11,247 nucleotides of DNA from Deltaproteobacteria bacterium (GTDB taxonomy: Bacteria; Desulfobacterota; Desulfobulbia; Desulfobulbales; Desulfocapsaceae), in assembly GCA_021779275.1 (NCBI GenBank), contig JAJYAX010000013.1, positions 1 through 11,247 of the forward strand, written 5' to 3'. This document shows positions 5,491 to 11,247 of this stretch, one piece after another. The notes beneath the pieces are model-generated. The model saw only the letters and a program-made list of their open reading frames with translations. It was not told the origin of the DNA and searched no databases. How positions within the stretch are numbered: the stretch's first letter is position 1; the number at the start of each line of letters is the position of its first letter. Made by a program: the position numbers and the translations under genes.

Positions 5491-6299
5491 TGGCCGCTTC
5501 TTCCCAGTCTGTTTATACCATCCGCGATGGATGCTTCGGATATACGAATACCCCCGTGCTGGACGACATCAACCTCTCCATCTCCAGAGGAAAGTTTTAT
5601 GGCCTGATCGGCCCCAACGGTTCCGGCAAGACGACCCTGCTGGACATGCTTGCAACCACAACGCGACCGGACCGGGGGGAGGTCCTCTTCAAAAATCGGC
5701 CGGTAGCCTCCTACCGCCGACAGGAACTGGCCCGCCTGATCGCCCTGGTTCCGCAGGATTTCACCCTGGGATTCGATTATACGGTCTTTGATGTGGTCCT
5801 GATGGGCCGTCATCCCCATATCCCCCGCTTCTCAAACCCATCCGCCAAGGATCTTGATCTGGTGGAGAATGCCCTGACCCTTATGGATATAACAAGTCTC
5901 AGGGATCGGGCGGTCACCGATCTTTCCGGTGGTGAAAAGCAACGGGTTGTCGTCGCCAGGGCCCTGGCCCAGGACACCGAAGTCCTCATCCTGGACGAGG
6001 CGACCTCCAATCTCGACATCCGGCATACCATTGAGATCATGCGGGTGATATACGGCCGTGTCGTAAAAACGGCAGTGACCGTTGTCGCGGCCATTCACGA
6101 CCTCAATCTCGCCGCCGCCTTCTGTGATGAATTGGTCGTTCTTGATAAGGGCAGGATTGTCGCCGGCGGCCCGGTTCAGGAGATCCTTACCAACGAGCTT
6201 ATCCGGCAGGTCTTTTCCGTGGAAGGCCATGTCTACCTGCATTCCCACACGCAGACACCTCGCGTTGAATATGAACTTAACAAAAACGACACAGGCTGA
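5487..6299 (+). CDS. btuD: BtuD-type ABC transporter ATPase
   Basis: Cytoplasmic ATPase that powers the adjacent permease. All nucleotide-binding motifs are present in 270 residues: Walker A GPNGSGKTT (42-50), Q-loop Q90 (LVPQDF), signature LSGGEKQRV (146-154), Walker B VLILDEA with D170/E171, D-loop SNLD, and the H-loop H204 (AAIHDLNLAAAF). The C-terminal stretch (GGPVQEILTNELIRQVFSVE) is typical of the FecE/BtuD branch, which also favours a cobalamin, heme or siderophore substrate. ATG 5487 overlaps the permease TGA by four bases (ATGA), indicating translational coupling; a second ATG follows at 5490. No periplasmic binding protein gene is found beside the pair. Confidence 0.94.
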   Translation: MMAASSQSVYTIRDGCFGYTNTPVLDDINLSISRGKFYGLIGPNGSGKTTLLDMLATTTRPDRGEVLFKNRPVASYRRQELARLIALVPQDFTLGFDYTVFDVVLMGRHPHIPRFSNPSAKDLDLVENALTLMDITSLRDRAVTDLSGGEKQRVVVARALAQDTEVLILDEATSNLDIRHTIEIMRVIYGRVVKTAVTVVAAIHDLNLAAAFCDELVVLDKGRIVAGGPVQEILTNELIRQVFSVEGHVYLHSHTQTPRVEYELNKNDTG

Positions 6300-6390
6300 T
6301 GTCCAGCTCAGGAATATTTTTTATATCCGCACTGTAACATGCTGGCAATACTAATTTTCATACCATAACCTCAACCTAAACAACCAGATA

Positions 6391-7116
6391 ATGCCATCGA
6401 CACTCTACATCATAGGAACCGGCCCGGGCGATCCCGAGCTGCTTACCGTCAAGGCCATCAATGCCTTGAAAAAATGTCCTGTTTTCGTCACCCCGAAAGG
6501 CTCTCCCAACGGAAACTCCACCGCCCTCTCCATCGTCAAACAGGCTGTGGATACCCGCGGCAAGGAGATCATGGAACTTCATTTCCCCATGATAAAGATC
6601 CATATCGGCACGATGCCGATAACCGAGGTGCGTGAGGCATGGCAGCATGCCGCCCGGACCGTTCTGTCGCTTCTTGAACAAGGGAAGGATGTCGCCTTTC
6701 CCACCCTGGGCGATCCCGCAGTTTATTCAACCGGCTATTATCTCTATGAAAATATTATGGAGATCGATCCCGCCGCCTGCGTCAAATTTATCTCCGGCAT
6801 TACCGCAATGAGCAGTTGCTCTGCCGCAACGGCCATCCCGGTCTGTCTTGGCGATGAGATGCTAGCAATTATTCCGGCTACCTTCAGAGACCATCGCTTG
6901 CGTCAAACCCTGGAGATATTCGACACTGTGGTCCTGATGAAGGTGCATAAGGTTATTCCCCATCTCTGCACATTGTTGGGAGAACTTGGACTGCTGGGTA
7001 AATCCGTTCTGGTGGAACGGGCCGGAATGGATAATGAGCGGGTAATCAACGACCTGACCACCATCACCGAACCGCCTCACTATTTTTCAACTATAATTGT
7101 CAGAAAAAAAGGATAG
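6391..7116 (+). CDS. cbiL: Precorrin-2 / cobalt-factor-II C20-methyltransferase
   Basis: SAM-dependent methyltransferase that adds the C20 methyl group to the corrin precursor in cobalamin synthesis, acting in the cytosol; CobI is the aerobic equivalent. The 241 residues match the family's usual length. The tetrapyrrole methylase hallmarks are YIIGTGPGDPELLTVKA (6-22), TLGDPAVYSTGYYLYE (105-120), the SGITAMSSCSAA loop (135-146), and a C-terminal VERAGMDNERV (208-218). In an anaerobic-type host the cobalt-containing substrate and the name cbiL are preferred. ATG 6391 has no clear Shine-Dalgarno site. A 91-bp gap separates it from the ATPase, so an internal promoter is possible, but the same strand and shared theme favour control by the riboswitch. 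No other cbi gene lies in this window. Confidence 0.92.
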   Translation: MPSTLYIIGTGPGDPELLTVKAINALKKCPVFVTPKGSPNGNSTALSIVKQAVDTRGKEIMELHFPMIKIHIGTMPITEVREAWQHAARTVLSLLEQGKDVAFPTLGDPAVYSTGYYLYENIMEIDPAACVKFISGITAMSSCSAATAIPVCLGDEMLAIIPATFRDHRLRQTLEIFDTVVLMKVHKVIPHLCTLLGELGLLGKSVLVERAGMDNERVINDLTTITEPPHYFSTIIVRKKG

Positions 7117-7120
7117 CTGC

Positions 7121-8044
7121 ATGAATAAAAAGATCTTAATCGCCACGGATGGCTCAACATACAGCAATCAGGCGCTTGTCTATGCAGCAAAGATGTTCGG
7201 AGACAGGCAGGACATACGCTTTCATCTTCTGAACTGTACGGCTCCAAGCCATGGCGCCCTGCCTGAACCGGTGAATAACCAGAGCTCACTCTTCCCCATC
7301 TCCGAGGAAAACACCAATAGATGTAAGGCCGCCAACACCTGTCTGCAGCAGGCGAAAGAACGTCTATGCCGATTGGAAATCACAGCTGATCGCATCACAT
7401 CTTCTGTGGTGGCCGCCGATAATATCGCACGGGCAATCCAAGGTGAAGCGGAACACCTGCTGGTGGACTGCATAGTGGTCGCCAGGAGAGGCATCGGTTT
7501 TGTCGGTGAAATGCTCCTCGGTTCGGTCTCCGCCGATCTCTTCAGAAAATGCCATCGAATACCCCTGTGGATCATCGATGGAGAGGTCATGTCAAAGAAC
7601 ATCCTCGTCTCCGTGGATGGATCCTGTCATTCCCTGATGGCTGTCGACCACCTGGCGCATATCGTTTCGGGAAGGGAGGATGTCCAGATCTTTCTCTATC
7701 ATTTTAAGAGATTTTTTCAAGGAAAGGCCGGCTTGCAGGAACAACTGCATCCGAAATGGGATGAGGACTGGTGCAAGACCTATCTTACCGGGAACAATTC
7801 CATCTACGACGCCCCCTTGCAACTGCTGCGCGAGGCCGATATCCCGGAGGGCCGGGTCACCATCCTGCCGGAATCAAAACACATTGATGAGAGCAGCAGT
7901 ATGATAAACCAGGCGCGTCGGCATCAATGCGGCACAATAGTCATGGGTAGGCCCCGCGCCGGGATGACGCGGAGCATATGGGGAGAGGTCGCCAGCCGGA
8001 CCATTAAAAATACCCAGAACATGACCTTATGGATTGTCGGGTAA
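7121..8044 (+). CDS. Tandem universal stress protein (two UspA domains)
   Basis: A cytosolic protein of 307 residues built from two UspA-like domains. The first begins KKILIATDGSTYSNQALVYA (3-22) and closes with ARRGIGFVGEMLLGSVSADL then PLWIIDG (121-154). The second begins KNILVSVDGSCHSLMAVDHL (159-178) and closes with GRPRAGMTRSIWGEVAS then MTLWIVG (276-307). The glycine loop that binds ATP in many USPs is present in altered form: the first copy ends G-S, the second ends G-E, so nucleotide binding may differ between halves. ATG 7121 is chosen over TTG 7097 because AAGGA lies about seven bases upstream and the start then follows the cbiL stop by four bases. The gene is probably co-transcribed with cbiL. 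Its role there is unknown. Its end overlaps the convergent protease gene by 18 bp. Confidence 0.9.
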   Translation: MNKKILIATDGSTYSNQALVYAAKMFGDRQDIRFHLLNCTAPSHGALPEPVNNQSSLFPISEENTNRCKAANTCLQQAKERLCRLEITADRITSSVVAADNIARAIQGEAEHLLVDCIVVARRGIGFVGEMLLGSVSADLFRKCHRIPLWIIDGEVMSKNILVSVDGSCHSLMAVDHLAHIVSGREDVQIFLYHFKRFFQGKAGLQEQLHPKWDEDWCKTYLTGNNSIYDAPLQLLREADIPEGRVTILPESKHIDESSSMINQARRHQCGTIVMGRPRAGMTRSIWGEVASRTIKNTQNMTLWIVG

Positions 8045-10912
8045 GGAAGAAGACCGCCCCTTCTTTTCCGGCTGACCGGGCTCGACGACCGCGATGGCCA
8101 TGCGGGCCGGGTCAAGATATTGCTTAGCCAATGCATCAATATCCTTGCATGTTATTGCCTCAAAATCGCCGAAGATGGTCGTGGGCCATTCCAGCTGCTG
8201 CGGATGCCTGGCGGAAAGGGACAAGACCGTATCCAGCCAATACCCGTTGGTCCGGACCATATCCTTCAAGGATGTAAGAAGCGGGGCCTTGGCCCGTTCA
8301 AGTTCTTCCTCCGTACATCCTTTTTTTTGCAGATCATCCCCAATCCGTATAACTGCGTCCTTGACCTGCTCAATGGCTGCGGGATCGACAACGATCTGCG
8401 TCTGAAGCAGACCATATCCCGGGAAAATCCGACTGGAAGAATTGAACACTACCGGCGAGTAGGTGGCGCCCAGTTCCTCCCGAACTTTCTTCCGCAACAG
8501 GTCGGAAAAGATAGAGGCCAGCATGTTCAGCCGTCTGGTCCTGCCGATATCCCAGAAGTCCGCCGTGGGCCAGGCAACCACAACCATGGCCTTATTGATG
8601 GTGGAATCGACCGTGATCCGCAGCTGTTTACCTGCCGGAAAGGCAATCGTGACAGCCTCCGGCGCGGGCGGGCTCTTCCTCATGGCCAGATCGCCGAAAT
8701 ACCGGCCAGCCAAAGCTACCATGTGATCACGGTCAAAATCACCCACGATGGATATCTCCAGAGGACTGTCTGCAATCGCAGGGAGAAGCCACGCTTTCAT
8801 CTGGGCGAGGGTCAATTTTGAAAAATCTTCCCATGGAGGCAAACCGGAGTGGGCATACCCTCCTGCCAGAAATTTCTGGACATGCAAGGCCATCCCCCCA
8901 TTGATATCCCTCTGCAGATTGCTGTACATCTGCTTGAAGTTTTCCATGGAAACCTGATACGCATCGTTGCGGATCCCCGGGTCTACCATGACAGTCCGCA
9001 GGACCTGAAACAATAAGTCCATATCTTTCGCGACGGCGGTTCCCACCCAGCTGAAAGACGAGTCATTGACCTGAAAATTGAGACTCACAGTGCTTCCGGT
9101 AAGGACGCGGCCAAGGTCGGACTCCGTCAGGCGGCCGCTGCCCGAACCGTTCACCACCGCCTGGCTCAGCATCGCCAGGCCGGGAACAGGTTCGCCCTGC
9201 TTCCCCTCACCGAAATCCAGCCGGAGTGCAACCGTATCCTTCTTAAAATCGGTTTTCTTCAGATTGAGAATCACCCCGTTTTCAAAGACCAGTCTCTCGG
9301 CCTTAATGGCTGTTAATGGAAGAGCGGCAGGATGAACCTCCGTTGCCGCAGGCTTAAGATACGGGAATTCCACCGCTGTCTGAGCAGCTTGGGCTCCCAC
9401 CGCCTCTTTCCGTGAACGTTCAAAGACGTCCTTGATCAGTGCCTCGGGCGTATCCGATGAAATTTTTTCATTGCCGGTCACCTCGACAAGACGATTCGGG
9501 TGCGCCCAGACGGAAGCGAAGGCCTTCTGCACATCCTGCAGGCGCATCTGTTGCAAAACCGGCCCGAAGAGTTCTTTTTCCTGCTCGGGCGACTGAAAGA
9601 CCCTGTTCTGGTTCAGGTTGTTGATGATTTCACCGGCAAGCGACAGGGAGTTGCGCGTTCCCGCAGTAAGAACTGCTGAGTCAAGACCTGCCAGGGTCTC
9701 CTTCTTAACTCGCTGGAATTCCTCTTCGGAAAACCCATAATCCAGGGCCTGACGCAGGGTATGATCCATGACCTGCACGGCGGCCTGCCATTTCTCCGGG
9801 TCGGTCGACACTGACAGAACCCCATACCCTACCCGGCCAAGCATCTCTCCCGTGGCATATTCACCTTTGGAAAATGGGGTGGCGGGATCTTCGGTCAATT
9901 TTTCCAGGCGATGCATCATCATTGCCGCCGCAAGATTTTGTCTCAGTTCCCGCACCTGCAGACCGAAGGAATCATTCTTCTTTTTTTCATCCCAGACTGT
10001 CTCTATGACCACCTTGGTTGAACCCATCTCCGGCTCAAAATGATAAAAGGCCTCCAGACCGGAATGTTTCAGATGACCGAAATCGGGACAATGCGGCTGA
10101 ACTCCACGGCCGGAAAGGGACGCAAAGCGTTCCTTGATCAGAGGTTCCGCCTGGACCGGATCAAAGTCGCCGACCATCACCAGAATCATATCTTCAGGCC
10201 GGTACCAGGTGTCATAATACGCCTTCAAAAGAGTGTGATCAGCCTTCTCCAGCGTCTCCGGGACACCAATAGGGAAGCGCTCGGGAGGTCTTGTCCCCAG
10301 AAGGGAAAACTTTTGGCTGGCGACCATGGTCCGATAGGAGGCGGAGTCCCGGGCCCGCTTCTCAGACAGGATGACCCCGCGCTCCCTGTTGATTTCTTTG
10401 TCAAGCAGCAGCGCTCCCCCGGCAAAATCAGAGAAGACGAGCAAGCCTTTTCCCAGCTCTTGCGGGGTCCCCTTGGGGAGAACAATATTATAGACGGTTT
10501 CATTATATCCGGTATGGGCGTTGGTATCGCCGCCGAAGCTCATCCCCAGCGACTGGAAATAATCAATAAGCTCACCCGGTTTAAAATGAGTAGAACCATT
10601 AAACACCATATGTTCAAGGAAATGGGCAAGTCCGCGTTGCTCCTCAGTCTCATTGAGTGATCCGGTTTGGACATCGAGATACATGCCGACCCGGTCACGC
10701 GGCTCTTTGTTTTCCAGCAATACATAACGAAAACCATTTTTAAGCCTGCCGAAGATAAGCCGGGGATCGGGTTTCAGATTGCTCGTTTCATGGGGCCACC
10801 TGGTCGACAAGCAGGAGGTATCGGCCCGGGCGGGGATCTCGCCGCAGAAAGCAAAAAGGGGGAAAAGAAGGGTAAATACGATGAAAGCTATGCCGGCTTT
10901 TCTCTTGTTCAT
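8027..10912 (-). CDS. Secreted M16 zinc protease (insulinase/pitrilysin family)
   Basis: A 961-residue metallopeptidase expected to degrade peptides in the periplasm or at the outer membrane. A signal peptide is clear: basic MNKRK, hydrophobic 8-22, then FCGEIPARA; the cysteine at 23 is not in a good lipobox. Four repeated domains fit the single-chain M16 plan. Domain 1 (about 55-200) carries the inverted zinc site H97-F-L-E100-H101 and the distal glutamate E177 (NRERGVILSE). Domain 2 spans about 225-400. Domain 3 (about 540-680) lacks HxxEH, as expected. Domain 4 holds R811-E-E-L-G-A-T-Y818, the conserved R/Y substrate-binding pair. Full length and intact site suggest activity. ATG 10912 has a weak Shine-Dalgarno site but gives a proper signal peptide. 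The gene converges on, and overlaps, the USP gene. Confidence 0.94.
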   Translation of the reverse strand: MNKRKAGIAFIVFTLLFPLFAFCGEIPARADTSCLSTRWPHETSNLKPDPRLIFGRLKNGFRYVLLENKEPRDRVGMYLDVQTGSLNETEEQRGLAHFLEHMVFNGSTHFKPGELIDYFQSLGMSFGGDTNAHTGYNETVYNIVLPKGTPQELGKGLLVFSDFAGGALLLDKEINRERGVILSEKRARDSASYRTMVASQKFSLLGTRPPERFPIGVPETLEKADHTLLKAYYDTWYRPEDMILVMVGDFDPVQAEPLIKERFASLSGRGVQPHCPDFGHLKHSGLEAFYHFEPEMGSTKVVIETVWDEKKKNDSFGLQVRELRQNLAAAMMMHRLEKLTEDPATPFSKGEYATGEMLGRVGYGVLSVSTDPEKWQAAVQVMDHTLRQALDYGFSEEEFQRVKKETLAGLDSAVLTAGTRNSLSLAGEIINNLNQNRVFQSPEQEKELFGPVLQQMRLQDVQKAFASVWAHPNRLVEVTGNEKISSDTPEALIKDVFERSRKEAVGAQAAQTAVEFPYLKPAATEVHPAALPLTAIKAERLVFENGVILNLKKTDFKKDTVALRLDFGEGKQGEPVPGLAMLSQAVVNGSGSGRLTESDLGRVLTGSTVSLNFQVNDSSFSWVGTAVAKDMDLLFQVLRTVMVDPGIRNDAYQVSMENFKQMYSNLQRDINGGMALHVQKFLAGGYAHSGLPPWEDFSKLTLAQMKAWLLPAIADSPLEISIVGDFDRDHMVALAGRYFGDLAMRKSPPAPEAVTIAFPAGKQLRITVDSTINKAMVVVAWPTADFWDIGRTRRLNMLASIFSDLLRKKVREELGATYSPVVFNSSSRIFPGYGLLQTQIVVDPAAIEQVKDAVIRIGDDLQKKGCTEEELERAKAPLLTSLKDMVRTNGYWLDTVLSLSARHPQQLEWPTTIFGDFEAITCKDIDALAKQYLDPARMAIAVVEPGQPEKKGRSSSLPDNP

Positions 10913-11034
10913 TGATATACGATAGGGTCGCAGGTTATACTTCGGGAGAAACGGGTAAATACGGTAATATGTTTTTTAAAATACATCAGAGTCTTACAAA
11001 TACAAGAGACATGCTCTTCTCAGGGGAGTGAAAA
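10913..11034. other. Divergent intergenic region
   Basis: 122 bp between the protease (leftward) and the reductase (rightward) starts, so it should hold promoters for both. On the minus strand TATAAC (about 10936-10941) is a fair -10 box without a good -35. On the plus strand TAATAT lies upstream of a T/A-rich run, again with no clear -35. I see no convincing operator or RNA element. Confidence 0.4.
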
Positions 11035-11247
11035 ATGCAATTGCAGGGTAAAACAGTCATTATTGCCGGGGCCTCACGACCGGTCGGCAGGGAAATCGCC
11101 AGAAAATTCGCTCAGGAAGGTGCCAATCTTGTTCTCCCCTATTATGACTGGCCGGAATCCACCGAGGAGATGAAGAAAGAGTTCGGGAGCTTAAACACCC
11201 CCCATATCGCCCTGCCTGTGGATCTCAGGAATTCCGGCCAGGTCAAA
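11035..11247 (+). CDS. Short-chain dehydrogenase/reductase, N-terminal part
   Basis: The first 71 codons of an NAD(P)-dependent SDR-type enzyme; the rest lies beyond the window. It begins MQLQGKTVIIAGASRPVGRE and shows the first Rossmann strand, the nucleotide loop, helix A (REIARKFAQEGANLVLPYY) and then LPVDLRN, where the aspartate (D63) normally contacts the adenine. In the usual TGxxxGxG loop the threonine is alanine (A11) and the middle glycine is proline (P16), leaving G12-A-S-R-P-V-G18. GGGGAG lies six bases before ATG 11035, so the start is sound. The catalytic Ser-Tyr-Lys residues are not in view, so the substrate and even catalytic competence cannot be judged. Confidence 0.85.
   Translation, partial: MQLQGKTVIIAGASRPVGREIARKFAQEGANLVLPYYDWPESTEEMKKEFGSLNTPHIALPVDLRNSGQVK

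Noticed and set aside
8045..8072. GAAGAAG...CTTCTT near the USP/protease junction as a bidirectional terminator.
   Set aside because: Only about six A/T-rich pairs and no T run. It also lies inside the protease coding region.
1..11247. CRISPR arrays, tRNA/rRNA genes and defence or phage modules.
   Set aside because: No spaced direct repeats, no cloverleaf-like T-loop signatures, and no recognisable defence or phage proteins were found on reading both strands.

Overview
The window looks like chromosomal DNA of a Gram-negative anaerobe of the Desulfobacterota (sulfate-reducer or Geobacter-like) kind. This rests on gene content and protein style: an anaerobic-type cobalamin methyltransferase, a B12-riboswitch transport operon, a periplasmic M16 protease, and SHOCT and tandem-USP proteins. 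It is an inference; no marker gene fixes the taxon.

Left region (1-3250). A minus-strand gene of unknown function runs off the left edge. Behind it, on the same strand, is a short coding-like tail that appears to have lost its 5' part. Next comes an insertion sequence of about 2 kb with a DDE transposase (881-2608) and its own promoter. The IS ends are only tentatively placed. To its right is a small exported cysteine-containing protein (2821-3129).

Middle region (3247-4100). This part looks decayed. A two-helix membrane protein and a SHOCT module lie on the minus strand, separated by stops. Upstream is a minus-strand frame interrupted by a TGA, and a competing plus-strand frame lies opposite it. 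None of these has a confident function.

Cobalamin operon (about 4097-8044, plus strand). A sigma70-like promoter precedes a complete cobalamin riboswitch and a strong intrinsic terminator. An 8-base stretch of the aptamer is exactly complementary to the 5' arm of that terminator, giving a simple antiterminator model. The operon holds a FecCD/BtuC-type permease, its BtuD-type ATPase, CbiL (precorrin-2/cobalt-factor-II C20-methyltransferase), and a tandem universal-stress protein. No substrate-binding protein gene is present. The permease should start at GTG 4468, after the terminator; a longer reading from 4246 merely translates the riboswitch.

Right region (8027-11247). A 961-residue secreted M16 zinc protease faces the operon and overlaps the USP gene tail-to-tail by 18 bp. 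Divergent from it, a short-chain dehydrogenase/reductase gene begins at 11035 and runs off the right edge. Its nucleotide-binding glycine motif carries an unusual proline.

The most interesting element is the riboswitch leader, with its predicted antiterminator and an upstream 11-bp inverted repeat that could compete with aptamer stem P1. The partly erased genes around the IS come next.
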